A stretch of 64,000 bases of DNA from Streptomyces sp. NBC_00448 (GCF_036014115.1 NZ_CP107913.1:9442501-9506500), one strand, 5' to 3'. Positions 34,284 to 42,816 are shown, counted from the first letter of the stretch. Notes: generated by a model from the letters alone, not told the origin. Numbers and translations: made by a program.

Positions 34284-35042
34284 CTACGACAAGGTCGCGG
34301 ACGTCCCGGTGAGGTGCCCGCGCAGCAGGCCGAGGATCGGCTCGATGTGCCGGGTCAGGAAGAAGTGCCCGCCCGGGTACACCTCGAACTCGAACCCGCC
34401 GGTGGTGTGCCGCGCCCACTGGCGCGCCTCGTCGAGCGTGACCTTGGGGTCCTGATCACCGGTGAGCACCGTGACGGGGCAGTTGACGCTCGCCGCCGTA
34501 TCGCAGGTGTAGCACTCGACGGCCTGGTAGTCGGCGCGCAGTGCCGGCAGCGCGGCCCGCATCAGCTCCTCGTCGTCGAGCAGGATGGACAGGGTGCCGC
34601 TCGTCGAGCGCAGCTCGGCGATCAGCCCGGCGTCGTCGAGCAGGTGCAGCGCCTCGTCCCGGTGCGTGCACGGCCCGCGGCGCCCGGACAGGACGATCCG
34701 CGCCACCGGCCGGCCCTCGGCCTCCAGCCGGCGGGCGGTCTCGAAGGCGAGGACGGCACCGAGGCTGTGTCCGAACAAGGTCAGCGGGAGTCCGTCGTCC
34801 TCGCGCAGGATCTCGGCCATCCGGTCGGCGAGCACGGACATGTCGGTGATCGGCGGCTCGGTACGGCGGTCCTGGCGGCCCGGGTACTGCACCGCGACCA
34901 CGTCGACCTCGCGGCCGAGCGCCGTCGCCACCGGGTGGAAGAAGGGCGCCGATCCGCCGGCGTGGGGGAGACAGACGAGGCGCGCGGTCGGGTTCTGTGC
35001 GGGGACATAGCGGCGGCACCATTGACTTTCCACGGAAGACAT
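34284..35042 (-). CDS. Type II thioesterase (alpha/beta hydrolase)
   Basis: A 252-residue editing thioesterase of the kind that releases aberrant acyl groups from PKS or NRPS carrier proteins. Features: LVCLPHAGGSAPFFHPVA (oxyanion region), nucleophile Ser in LFGHSLGAVLAFE, Asp in VLTGDQDPKVTLDEA, and His in YPGGHFFL. ATG at 35042 with TTGGAG upstream; longer in-frame starts lack support. The 5' leader has a TTCGGC/GCCGAA hairpin (35060-35075). No PKS or NRPS gene is in the window, so it is an orphan here. Confidence 0.9.
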   Translation of the reverse strand: MSSVESQWCRRYVPAQNPTARLVCLPHAGGSAPFFHPVATALGREVDVVAVQYPGRQDRRTEPPITDMSVLADRMAEILREDDGLPLTLFGHSLGAVLAFETARRLEAEGRPVARIVLSGRRGPCTHRDEALHLLDDAGLIAELRSTSGTLSILLDDEELMRAALPALRADYQAVECYTCDTAASVNCPVTVLTGDQDPKVTLDEARQWARHTTGGFEFEVYPGGHFFLTRHIEPILGLLRGHLTGTSATLS

Positions 35043-35226
35043 GCTGCTCCAACGTCGAGTTCGGCTTCCGCCGAACATAACAAGACGGTCCTCGGTCGCA
35101 CACTGGGCAGTTGACTGGACATTGCCGCGGCGGCGGACCCGGCCGGGTACCGGGATCTCCCCGCGCGGCGCGCAGCACCGGCTGGGTGCGGCGACGGCCC
35201 GCGGGCGTCCCACTACAGTGCTGGGC

Positions 35227-35413
35227 ATGACGATCCGCGGGATCATGCCCAAACGTGGTGGCCGAGGACATCGCGGAGGGCCGGAGCTTCTTCGTCCGAG
35301 CACCGGACGGAACCGTCATCAACGTCCACAGCCACGCGGGAGCCGGAGCCGTAGCTGAAGCCGGAACCGTAGCTGGACCCGGCGGCCTCAGGCGCGGGTG
35401 CGGACGTACGTAG
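35227..35413 (+). pseudogene. Collapsed VOC/glyoxalase-family pseudogene
   Basis: Reading from ATG 35227 gives MTIRGIMP, and, after removing one A from the AAA run at 35251-35253, NVVAEDIAEGRSFF, the usual start of a VOC protein. It runs directly into FFVRAPDGTVINVHSH, the usual VOC C-terminus, leaving about 80-100 internal residues missing. The junction falls at TTCTTCGTC, which suits deletion between two short F-F-V-coding repeats. A stop at 35411-35413 ends the frame after an Ala/Gly tail with an 18-bp repeat. Reading is by eye. Confidence 0.45.
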
Positions 35414-35423
35414 GCTCGGTGGC

Positions 35424-35675
35424 ATGTTGCGATGTGGAGTGTGCGGGGCGGGGGAACTGGGGCCGCTCGGTGAGTTGATGACGGACAACAGGGTCGGTGA
35501 CCAGCGCCACCCCACCTTGCGGTTCCGGCGGCCCGGGGCGCTCAGGCCGCGCCCGGAGTACATGGCGCGCCGGGGCCGGGCATGCCTGTCCTGCGGTGCC
35601 CTGACCGCCTTCCTCGATCCGGAGGACCTCAGGAGCTACCGGGCGGAGGCGGATCAGCTCATCGAGCCGGAGTGA
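35424..35675 (+). CDS. Small zinc-ribbon-like hypothetical protein
   Basis: An 83-residue protein with four cysteines in two C-x-x-C pairs: CGVCG at residues 4-8 and CLSCG near 54-58, with ~46 residues between, which suggests a zinc ribbon. C-terminus acidic (FLDPEDLRSYRAEADQLIEPE). No family recognised. Start ATG lacks a strong ribosome binding site. Third-position GC is high, which supports a real gene. Downstream neighbour is a cold-shock-domain gene. Confidence 0.55.
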   Translation: MLRCGVCGAGELGPLGELMTDNRVGDQRHPTLRFRRPGALRPRPEYMARRGRACLSCGALTAFLDPEDLRSYRAEADQLIEPE

Positions 35676-35820
35676 CCGGGGTGGCCGCGGCCCGTTCGTC
35701 GGATTTCCGCTGCCCGCCGCCGTGTTGAGCCGCGTCGGTGAAGTGGCGGACGTGCGGTCGGGAACTCGCCTAGTGTGTCGGGCGGGACACCGGTGGAATC
35801 TCGGTCATGGGGGGCAGAGG

Positions 35821-36276
35821 ATGGCTGTCGGTCGGGTGATCCGGTTCGACGGGACGCGCGGGTACGGTTTCATCGCCCCGGACCGCGGTGGCGACGACGT
35901 CTTCCTGCACGTGAACGACCTGCTGATTCCGGAGTCGTCCGTGCACTCGGGGCTGGCCGTGGAGTTCGAGGTCGAGGACGGCGAGCGCGGGCCGAAGGCT
36001 TCCGAGGTGCGGCTCGCGCGGGAGGCGGGGAGCCCGCCGGTGCGGGCACTCGTGCCGGGGCAGCGGACGTCGCCCGCGCAGGCGAGCACGGCGACCGGCT
36101 CGCCGGCCCCGGACGGCGAGGAGAAGACGTGCGACGTGCTGGGCGCGACCGAGTACGGCGCTGAGCTGACCGAGCTTCTGCTGGGCTGCGTACCGGAGTT
36201 GACGGGACGGCAGATCGTCGCGGTGCGGGAGGGCCTGGTGCAGTTCGGCAAGCGACAGGGCTGGGTCGGGGGCTGA
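35821..36276 (+). CDS. Cold-shock-domain protein with C-terminal extension
   Basis: A 151-residue protein. The N-terminal ~70 residues are a cold-shock (CSD) nucleic-acid-binding barrel: RVIRFDGTRGYGFIAPD holds RNP1-like G-Y-G-F-I, DVFLHVNDL holds RNP2-like V-F-L-H. The remaining ~80 residues contain a linker and a helical region (GAELTELLLGCVPELTGRQI) not found in ordinary 67-residue Csp proteins. ATG at 35821 chosen after a GGGGGGCAGAGG stretch; an upstream start would add 33 residues not resembling the fold. Probably an RNA/DNA-binding protein; target unknown. Confidence 0.75.
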   Translation: MAVGRVIRFDGTRGYGFIAPDRGGDDVFLHVNDLLIPESSVHSGLAVEFEVEDGERGPKASEVRLAREAGSPPVRALVPGQRTSPAQASTATGSPAPDGEEKTCDVLGATEYGAELTELLLGCVPELTGRQIVAVREGLVQFGKRQGWVGG

Positions 36277-36543
36277 CCGTACGACGCCCGACCTTCCGCC
36301 GACCGGCCGCCCGACCGGCCTACCCGAAGGACGTTCGGGCCGACCGGACGGCGCCGGCGGCACCGGCGGCACCGTCCCGCCTCGATGACGGCACGGTGCG
36401 GCCCGTGCCGGTCGCTTCCGCCGCTCCAGCACCGCCGGCCGCAGTTCGAGCTGGTCGACCCGGTGGCCGGCGTGTTCGTCCCGCTCTGCCGGTCGACCGA
36501 CCAACTGCTGTCGCAGCTTCAGTGCGTGCCCGAACCCGAACCC

Positions 36544-36577
36544 GGCGCCGGGGACGACCCGGCGCCGGGGACGACCC
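36544..36577. repeat. 17-bp tandem repeat in a gene-free stretch
   Basis: GGCGCCGGGGACGACCC occurs twice in direct succession (36544-36560, 36561-36577), with a third imperfect copy after it. It lies in the 468-bp stretch 36277-36744, in which no gene is convincing. Confidence 0.6.
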
Positions 36578-36744
36578 GGCGACGGGGACGGACCCGACAC
36601 GAGCAGCGTGGCCAAAGTCGTGCGCGCGGTGCTCGCGCCCCGGCTCCGCCGGTGACCCAGGTGGCCGGCCGGCGCTCGGCGGAGGACCACGACCGAGGCG
36701 GAAAACGGGATGCGTTCGGTCCTGGCGGAACCGGACACTGGACC

Positions 36745-37404
36745 ATGCTGATGGATCACTGGCCCCTGCTGGGCCTGCGGCTGACCACTCCCCGCCTGGA
36801 ATTGCGGCTGCCCTCCGAGGAGGAGCTGGGTGAACTGGCCGACCTGGCGGCCGGGGGCATCCACGAGCCCGACAGGATGCCGTTCATCGTGCCTTGGACG
36901 GATCTGCCGCCTGCCGAGAGGGCGCGTTCGGTAGTGCGGCACCACTGGCTGCGGCGGGGGAACTGGACCGGGGACAACTGGGATCTGAACCTCTCCGTCT
37001 TCAAAGACGGCCGGGTGGTCGGCCTGCAGTCCATCGCCGCCCGTGACTTCGCTGCGCTGAGGCAGGTCAGCACCGCCTCCTGGCTGGGCATGCGCCATCA
37101 GCGGCAGGGAATCGGAACCGAGATGCGTGCGGCCGCGCTGCATCTGGCGTTCGTCGGGCTGGGTGCTGCCGACGCGCTGTCGGGGGCCTTCGAGGACAAC
37201 GCCTCATCGTTCACCGTGTCCGAGAAGCTGGGATACGAACCCGACGGCGTTGAACAGCTGGCGGTTCGAGGTCGCCGCATGACGATGCGCCGCCTGCGGC
37301 TGACCCGGGCCAGGTGGGAGATGCACCAGCGTGTCTCTGTCACGGTCGCCGGTCTCCGGCCCTGCTTGCCGCTCTTCGGCCTGCCGGACAAGGCAACGGC
37401 CTGA
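36745..37404 (+). CDS. GNAT family N-acetyltransferase
   Basis: A 219-residue acetyltransferase of the RimJ/RimL-like group: LRLTTPRLELRLPSEEEL at the N-terminus, WDLNLSVFKDGRVVGLQSI, STASWLGMRHQRQGIGTEM (acetyl-CoA motif A, Q-G-I/R-G-T-x-M), and GYEPDGVEQLAVRGR then PCLPLFGLP at the end, typical of the actinobacterial subfamily. ATG at 36745 used (another at 36751); an in-frame extension upstream reads as non-coding. Substrate unknown. Confidence 0.82.
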   Translation: MLMDHWPLLGLRLTTPRLELRLPSEEELGELADLAAGGIHEPDRMPFIVPWTDLPPAERARSVVRHHWLRRGNWTGDNWDLNLSVFKDGRVVGLQSIAARDFAALRQVSTASWLGMRHQRQGIGTEMRAAALHLAFVGLGAADALSGAFEDNASSFTVSEKLGYEPDGVEQLAVRGRRMTMRRLRLTRARWEMHQRVSVTVAGLRPCLPLFGLPDKATA

Positions 37405-37528
37405 GCACTGGATCTGGGGTTCGTGGCAGGCGGAGCGGAACCGGCGAGTCGAGATGCCGAGAGCCCCACCCACGGCACGCCCCGGTTCACCGCCGCACGG
37501 CCCCATGGGGGCGCGCCCTGGCTCGGTC

Positions 37529-37568
37529 GGGGGCGGATCTTCGGCGGCCGGGGGCGGATCTTCGGCGG
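37529..37568. promoter_or_regulatory. 19-bp direct repeat upstream of tap
   Basis: GGGGGCGGATCTTCGGCGG occurs at 37529-37547 and 37550-37568 (21-bp period, two helical turns). It sits 65-105 bp before the tap start, with a weak -10-like TAGGGT at 37609-37614 between. A two-turn period suits binding of two protein copies on one face, possibly Tap or Tpg autoregulation. Confidence 0.45.
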
Positions 37569-37633
37569 GCGCTGAGCGATTCGGACGCGATCCGGTGTGC
37601 GGTGTGGCTAGGGTGGGCGCGGAGGTGAGTCCT

Positions 37634-39841
37634 GTGCCCACGGAGAACGAGCTGTTCAGCGCGGTCGACGCGCTGCTGGAGCGTGTCCCCTCGGACGATC
37701 TGCCGCCGCCCGCCGAGCGGAAGCGGCTGCGGGAGGCGGCCGGGCTGAGCCAGGCACAGATCGCCGGGGCGGTGGACACCCGGCGGGAGGCGGTGGGCCG
37801 TTGGGAGGCCGGGCTGAGCGAGCCCCGTCCGCCGCAGCGTGCCGCGTACGCCCGGCTGCTGGAGGGCCTCGCGGCTCGTTTCCCCGCACCCGCGCCCGCT
37901 TCGTCGGGCGACCTGGAGGCGTCCGCCGGCCCGGAGGCCGCCGCGCCGCCGCCCACCCCGCCGCCCGCGCCGGCTCCTGCCCCGGCCGCCGCCCCCGCAC
38001 CCGCGCCGCGCACTCCCATGGCCCGGTCGGCGCCCGCGCGGCGCCCCGCGCCGAAGCGGCCACCCGCCACGCCCGCGACAGCCCCGGCACCGGCCCGGGC
38101 CGCCGCCGACCCCCGCTTCGCGCACGGCCCGCTCGGTGTCCTGGACGGCGACGGCCAGTTGTACTGCGCCGGCGGGCTGGTGCTGCAGTGCCCTGCGGGC
38201 ACGCTGCCCGAACTGGTCGAGTGGACCCTCGCGGAGGCCAGGCTCGGCGCGGCCCGACTGCACCACTCGGGCAAGGACTCCGACCCGTTGGTCGTGCTCA
38301 CCACCGAGGCGGCCGGTCGACTGGGCCTGCCCGAGCGGCTGGAGGACCGGCGCTCGATGCGGCTGCCGGAGGACCACCAGGTCGTACGGCAGATCGGCAA
38401 GGCGAAGTGGCGGCTCACCCAGCGCGGCTTCGGGCCGTGGGCACGCGTCTACCGGCCGGCCGTGGGCGGCGAACGGCAGTGCGTGCAGTTCGCGGTGCTG
38501 CCGTGGGGCGCGCTCGACGCGCGTGCCTGGGGCGAGGCCGACCAACTGCCGCCGGCGGAACTCGCCCGGGCGCTCTCGGCGTACGCGGCCCGCGTGCTGA
38601 CCCCGCGCGGGTCCACCGCGGTCGCCGGCCTCGAACTGATGGCGGCGCTGCGGCCGCCGACGCGGGCGGTCCGCGACGACGCGACCGGCGCATGGGTGTC
38701 GGGTCCGGTACCGGGCTCGCTGACCGTGGCGGTGGACCCGGCGCCGCCGGAGGCCCCGGACGAACACCCGGTCGTCGCGGCGCTCCACCCCCGTACCCAC
38801 GAGCGCACCCCGGCCGAGGTCCTCGACGAGGAGGCGTACGACTGGGTCCGCGCCACCGAACTGCTCACCGACGCCGAGTGCGCGCGGCAGTTCGCGGTCG
38901 GCATCGACGTGAACACCGCGTTCCTCGCCGCCGCCAACCGCCTGGTCGTGGGCCTGTCCGGACCCGAGTACGTACGGTCGCCGCGGTTCGACAAGACGGT
39001 GCCCGGCTGCTGGCTGGTGGACCTGTCCGGGATCGAGCTGGACCCGCGGCTGCCGTCACCGTTCACCCCGCACGGCCGGCGCCCCGAGGGCCCTGCCTGG
39101 TACGCCACCCCGACGGTGGCGTACGCGCAGGAGCTGATCGACACGTACCGGCTGCCGGTGCGGCTCGACCCGGTCGAGGCGTGGGTACGGCGCGCGGCGG
39201 GCCCGTACCTCGACCCCTGGTACAAGCACCTGGCGGAGGCGTACAAGGCGACGATGGCCGACCTCGGGGTGACCGCCGACCTGGCACCCGGCGACTTCCT
39301 CGCCGCGATGGCGACCCACAAGGCGGGCGACCCGGGGATGGCGGCGGTGCTGTCCGCGATCAAGTCGACGGTCAAGGGCGGCATCGGCAAGCTCCGCGAA
39401 CGCCCCCAGGGCGCGAAGTACCGGCCCGGCGAGCGCTGGCCGGCGCTGGAACGCCCGAGCTGGCGGCCCGACATCCGCGCCGCGGTCATCTCCGCCGCCC
39501 GTGTCAACATGCACCGCAAGCTCGTCAGGACCGCGCTGGCCACGAGCGGCGGCCCGCCGCCGTCGGGAGCGGTGGTGTTCGGCGCGGACGCGGTGCTGCC
39601 GATCGCGGTGCTGTCGGACTGCGCCGTCTACCCGTCGGCCGGGCCGTCGCCCCTGGACGTGCTGCCCTACGACACCGCGGGCAAGCCCGCGCCGGGCACC
39701 TTCCGGCTCGGGGTGTCCCCGGGGATGGTCAAGCACGAGGGCACCCAACCGCTGTACTGGGCAGTGGAGTTGCTGGAGCAGCAGCACAACCCCGCCCGGC
39801 ACGTCAAGGGCGGCGACGCGGTCCTGGACGAGGGGGAGTAG
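37634..39841 (+). CDS. tap: Telomere-associated protein Tap
   Basis: A 735-residue protein matching Streptomyces Tap in length (about 740) and plan. Tap binds the single-stranded 3' telomere overhang left after replication of a linear replicon and recruits the terminal protein for end patching. Residues ~29-79 are an XRE-type helix-turn-helix (LREAAGLSQAQIAGAVDTR and AVGRWEAGLSEP), followed by a Pro/Ala-rich linker (~84-165) and the long Tap-specific part (FAHGPLGVLDGDGQLYCAGG, FAVGIDVNTAFLAAANRL, DKTVPGCWLVDLSGIELDP). GTG start with GGAGGTGAG upstream. tpg follows after 3 bp, the classical order. Confidence 0.92.
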   Translation: MPTENELFSAVDALLERVPSDDLPPPAERKRLREAAGLSQAQIAGAVDTRREAVGRWEAGLSEPRPPQRAAYARLLEGLAARFPAPAPASSGDLEASAGPEAAAPPPTPPPAPAPAPAAAPAPAPRTPMARSAPARRPAPKRPPATPATAPAPARAAADPRFAHGPLGVLDGDGQLYCAGGLVLQCPAGTLPELVEWTLAEARLGAARLHHSGKDSDPLVVLTTEAAGRLGLPERLEDRRSMRLPEDHQVVRQIGKAKWRLTQRGFGPWARVYRPAVGGERQCVQFAVLPWGALDARAWGEADQLPPAELARALSAYAARVLTPRGSTAVAGLELMAALRPPTRAVRDDATGAWVSGPVPGSLTVAVDPAPPEAPDEHPVVAALHPRTHERTPAEVLDEEAYDWVRATELLTDAECARQFAVGIDVNTAFLAAANRLVVGLSGPEYVRSPRFDKTVPGCWLVDLSGIELDPRLPSPFTPHGRRPEGPAWYATPTVAYAQELIDTYRLPVRLDPVEAWVRRAAGPYLDPWYKHLAEAYKATMADLGVTADLAPGDFLAAMATHKAGDPGMAAVLSAIKSTVKGGIGKLRERPQGAKYRPGERWPALERPSWRPDIRAAVISAARVNMHRKLVRTALATSGGPPPSGAVVFGADAVLPIAVLSDCAVYPSAGPSPLDVLPYDTAGKPAPGTFRLGVSPGMVKHEGTQPLYWAVELLEQQHNPARHVKGGDAVLDEGE

Positions 39842-39844
39842 CCG

Positions 39845-40402
39845 GTGGGCGTCATCCAGGACAGCCTGGACCGGGCGAGCGCGGCCACCGCGACCCGCCC
39901 GCTGCCGAAGAGCGCGGGCGCGCGGATGCGGTTCCTGCTCAGGACGGAGAAGGGCTCCACCCGCGCGGTCGCCGCCCGGCTCGGGGTCTCCCAGCGCACG
40001 GTGGAGCGCTACGTCAAGGGCACGCTGCGCCGGCCGCGCAAGGACCTCGCCGCACGCCTGGAGCAGGAGGTCCGCAAGGACTGGCAGCCCCGCGTGCGGC
40101 AGCGGGCGCGGAAGCGGGCCGCCACGTCGGGCGGCATCGTGATCGAGACCCGTGCCCGGTTCGGGTTCACCGCGGCCCCCGGCTCCACCGACGACGGCCG
40201 GATGCGCCGCCTCACCCAGCACCTGCCCCCCGCCTACGCGGCCCGCCTGTTCGACGCGCAGTCCACCGGTGCCACCGAGCAGCAGCTCCAGGCGATCGCC
40301 GCCGAGGGTCTCCAGGAGGTCTACTTCAAGGACCGCGGCCGCCGCGCCCACGACCTGGAGGTCGAGTTCACCGACATCGACTACGTGGAACTGGACTTCT
40401 GA
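39845..40402 (+). CDS. tpg: Telomere terminal protein Tpg
   Basis: A 185-residue protein matching Streptomyces Tpg (about 184), which is covalently linked to the 5' ends of linear replicons and primes patch synthesis of the overhang. Recognisable blocks: RPLPKSAGARMRFLL, helix-turn-helix TRAVAARLGVSQRTVERYVKG, the basic RPRKDLAARLEQEVRKDWQP, GGIVIETRARFGFTA, and the conserved C-terminus (QQLQAIAAEGLQEVYF, DLEVEFTDIDY). Thr-115 in PGSTDD aligns with the reported priming threonine (Thr-114 in the model Tpg). GTG start with GAGGGGGAG upstream, 3 bp after tap: co-transcribed. Confidence 0.93.
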   Translation: MGVIQDSLDRASAATATRPLPKSAGARMRFLLRTEKGSTRAVAARLGVSQRTVERYVKGTLRRPRKDLAARLEQEVRKDWQPRVRQRARKRAATSGGIVIETRARFGFTAAPGSTDDGRMRRLTQHLPPAYAARLFDAQSTGATEQQLQAIAAEGLQEVYFKDRGRRAHDLEVEFTDIDYVELDF

Positions 40403-40454
40403 GCCCCCGTCCGGTCAGGGCGTGGGCGTCGGCGCGGCGTCGGTGGGCCGAAGC

Positions 40455-41072
40455 TCAGGAGTCGTCACCGGCGACGCCGGATGAGCCGGAGTTCCCGGGC
40501 GCCTTGGCTGTGCCCTGTTCAGGGCTGAGCCCTTCCACAGCGAGGCGGAAGAGGCGGCCGGCCTGGGTATCGGGGTCCTGGTGGTGCTCGGTGGCCAGGG
40601 CGATGCCGACGGACAGGGTCAGCAGGTCGTGGAAGGTGACGTGCGGTGCGACCGCCTTGTCGCGAACGGCCCGCTGGAGCAGGGGAGTTCCGGCCGCCTC
40701 GATTCTGCTGCCACAGCTGTTCGGGGCGGGATTCTCGGTGGGGGGCTCGTAGCTGAGGATATGGGCGAATCCGCGGGCCGAGACGGCGTAGAGGACGAAG
40801 GAGTGGAGCCACTCCAGGAGTGCGGTCCGGCTGTCCTCGGTCGCACTCAGCCGCTGGGCGCGCTCGCACAGGCCCTCGATGCGCTCCTGGAAGACGGCTT
40901 CGAGAAGGGCGCGGCGGGTGGGGAAGTGACGGCGCACCGTCGCCGAACCGACGCCCGCGGTGCGGGCGATCTGCTCCTGGGATGCCTCGGCCCCGTGCGC
41001 GGCGACCTCGGCTTCGGCGACGGCGAGGATGCGCTGATAGTTGCGTCGGGCGTCCGAGCGCTGTCCGGTCAT
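40455..41072 (-). CDS. TetR-family transcriptional regulator
   Basis: A 205-residue TetR repressor. N-terminal helix-turn-helix (residues ~10-55): RILAVAEAEVAAHGAEASQ, IARTAGVGSATVRRHFPTRRALLEAVF. The C-terminal ligand part is helical (LLEWLHSFVLYAVSARGFAHIL). Divergent from an NmrA-type gene with a 100-bp gap carrying a perfect 11-bp-arm palindrome, the likely operator. Start ATG at 41072 with GAGGG upstream. Confidence 0.88.
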   Translation of the reverse strand: MTGQRSDARRNYQRILAVAEAEVAAHGAEASQEQIARTAGVGSATVRRHFPTRRALLEAVFQERIEGLCERAQRLSATEDSRTALLEWLHSFVLYAVSARGFAHILSYEPPTENPAPNSCGSRIEAAGTPLLQRAVRDKAVAPHVTFHDLLTLSVGIALATEHHQDPDTQAGRLFRLAVEGLSPEQGTAKAPGNSGSSGVAGDDS

Positions 41073-41084
41073 GATCCCTCATTG

Positions 41085-41143
41085 CTAAACGGCGGGCCAC
41101 GCCATATCTTAGCGGTACGCAAAACGGCGGGGCCCGCCGTTTT
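41085..41143. promoter_or_regulatory. TetR operator: 11-bp-arm palindrome plus a half copy
   Basis: AAAACGGCGGG (41121-41131) and CCCGCCGTTTT (41133-41143) are exact inverse copies around a single G. A second left half, AAACGGCGGG, is at 41087-41096 within CTAAACGGCGGGCC. The palindrome lies 30 bp before the NmrA-type ATG. This is the usual size and shape of a TetR-dimer site; the half copy lies near the TetR gene start and may allow autoregulation. Confidence 0.7.
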
Positions 41144-41172
41144 CTCTCTCCGGTCCGCGAGGAGCACCAACC

Positions 41173-42087
41173 ATGCCCAGCAGCAGCGATATCGTCCTGG
41201 TCACCGGCGCCACCGGCCAGCAAGGCGGGGCCACGGCTCGCGCACTTCTGGCCGCCGACGTGCCCGTACGTGCGCTCGTACGCGATCCGGGGGCGCGGCC
41301 CGCCCAGGCGATCGAGGCGCTGGGCGCCGAACTGGTGCGGGCGGATCTTTCCGACCGGGCCTCCCTCGACCCGGCGGTCGAGGGGGTCCGCGCGGTGTTC
41401 TCGGTGCAGATGCCGCCCATGACCGAGACCAGCGTGGACTTCGCGAGCGAACTCGCCCAGGCCACCAACCTGGTGGACGCGGCGAAGGCCGGAGGAGTAC
41501 GGCAGTTCGTACAGTCCTCGACCAGTGGAGTCGGTGAACACACCCGGGTCGCCGGCTGGGCCGAGGGCCGCTGGGCGGCGATGGCGGACTACTTCCACAC
41601 CAAGCAGGCGATCATGGAGGCGGTGCGGGATGCGGGTTTCGCCCGCTGGACGGTGGTCAAGCCCGCCTTCTTCATGGAGAACCTGCCCCTGCTGGCGCCC
41701 AAGGGGCCCCGCGGCGGGCTGCTGACGGTACTGAAGCCGGACACCGAACTGGCCCTGGTGGCCGTGCGGGACATCGGCGCGGCCGCGGCGCACGCCCTCC
41801 AAGACCCCGACCGGTTCCACCAGGTGGAACTGGAACTGGCCGGTGACCTGCGCACGATGGAGCAGGTCGCGCAGACCTTGTCCGCCGCCTGGGGCGTGCC
41901 CGTGACCGCGCCTTCCATGAACGTGGAAGAGGCCCTCGACGCGGGCATGCCGAAGTGGGGAGCCGGACACGAGTGGAACAACGCGGTCCTGCAGCCCGCC
42001 CGGCCCGCATTCGCCCAGGAGTTGGGCATCCCGCTCACCACCTTCGCCGAGTGGGCGGATGAGCAGTTGACACCCGTGGCCGGCTAG
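41173..42087 (+). CDS. NmrA-like NAD(P)-binding protein
   Basis: A 304-residue SDR-type protein of the NmrA/HSCARG group, which bind NAD(P) and act as redox sensors or quinone reductases. Signature: VLVTGATGQQGGATARALLA (G-x-x-G-x-x-G), RALVRDPGARPAQAIEALGA, FSVQMPPMTETSVDF, VRQFVQSSTSGVGEH and FMENLPLLAPKG. ATG with GAGGAG upstream. Divergent from the TetR gene and probably its target. Confidence 0.88.
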   Translation: MPSSSDIVLVTGATGQQGGATARALLAADVPVRALVRDPGARPAQAIEALGAELVRADLSDRASLDPAVEGVRAVFSVQMPPMTETSVDFASELAQATNLVDAAKAGGVRQFVQSSTSGVGEHTRVAGWAEGRWAAMADYFHTKQAIMEAVRDAGFARWTVVKPAFFMENLPLLAPKGPRGGLLTVLKPDTELALVAVRDIGAAAAHALQDPDRFHQVELELAGDLRTMEQVAQTLSAAWGVPVTAPSMNVEEALDAGMPKWGAGHEWNNAVLQPARPAFAQELGIPLTTFAEWADEQLTPVAG

Positions 42088-42189
42088 GGCCTGCCGTTCC
42101 TCACCCCGGCGACGGCGACGACCGACCACGGATTCGTCCAGGGCCGCGATGCCGGCAACGAGGGGGCGCCGCAGGCTCGGTGCGGGCTC

Positions 42190-42213
42190 GGTGCGGGGCT
42201 CGGGCTCCGCACC
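42190..42213 (+). terminator. Hairpin after the NmrA-like gene
   Basis: GGTGCGG (42190-42196) pairs with CCGCACC (42207-42213); the loop can add inner G-C pairs. It lies about 100 bp after the NmrA-type stop, before the nitroreductase. Confidence 0.4.
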
Positions 42214-42252
42214 GCAGGAATACGCGCACCTGGTGGCCGGTTGGGGCAGGAC

Positions 42253-42816
42253 GTGAAGGGATCTCTCCAGCCGAGCGGGGGCATACACCCGCTGCTTGCC
42301 GGGCGCTTCAGCCCCTACGGGTTCGACCCGTCGGCTGCCGTCGACGACCAGGCTCTCGGGCTGCTGCTGGAAGCCGCGCGGTGGGCGCCGTCGGCGGGGA
42401 ACTCGCAGCCGTGGGGGTTCTTCACCGGCAGGCCGGGTGAAGCGGAGCACGAGCGGATCGTTCCGCACCTCGCGCCGAGCTCCGCACGGTGGGCGACGGA
42501 CGCGGGCCTGCTCGTCGTCACCTTGACGCGCCGCCACGTGGACGCCACGCAGCAACTGCTCTACTCCGAGTTCGCGGACTACGACCTGGGCCAGGCGGTG
42601 GCGCACATGACGATCCAGGCCCAGGCGTTGGGGCTGGACTCGCACCAGTTCCGGGCCTTCGACCTGGAAGGGCTCACCAAGGAGCTGGACCCGCAGCCGG
42701 GCTGGGCGATCGTCTCGATGGTCGCGGTGGGCAAGGCTGCCGGCGGGCCGCCGGAGGGCCGCGAGCGGCGAAGCGTCGCGGAGCTGCGTTCCGGTCCGTG
42801 GTCGGCGGCGCGGTAG
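42253..42816 (+). CDS. Nitroreductase family protein
   Basis: A 187-residue FMN-dependent oxidoreductase of the nitroreductase fold. Motifs: GRFSPYGFDPSAAV, LLLEAARWAPSAGNSQPWGFF (FMN-phosphate region, A-P-S-x-x-N-x-Q-P-W), YDLGQAVAHMTIQAQALGLDSH (the L-G-x-A-x-x-x-M-x-x-x-A-x-x-L-G-L motif). Slightly short at the C-terminus compared with 190-220-residue relatives. GTG at 42253 chosen; a TTG at 42241 would add four residues. Start site uncertain. Confidence 0.8.
   Translation: MKGSLQPSGGIHPLLAGRFSPYGFDPSAAVDDQALGLLLEAARWAPSAGNSQPWGFFTGRPGEAEHERIVPHLAPSSARWATDAGLLVVTLTRRHVDATQQLLYSEFADYDLGQAVAHMTIQAQALGLDSHQFRAFDLEGLTKELDPQPGWAIVSMVAVGKAAGGPPEGRERRSVAELRSGPWSAAR

Noticed and set aside
36277..36744. 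In-frame upstream extension of the GNAT gene
   Set aside because: Extension reads through a tandem repeat and does not resemble the acetyltransferase family; the fold begins at 36745.
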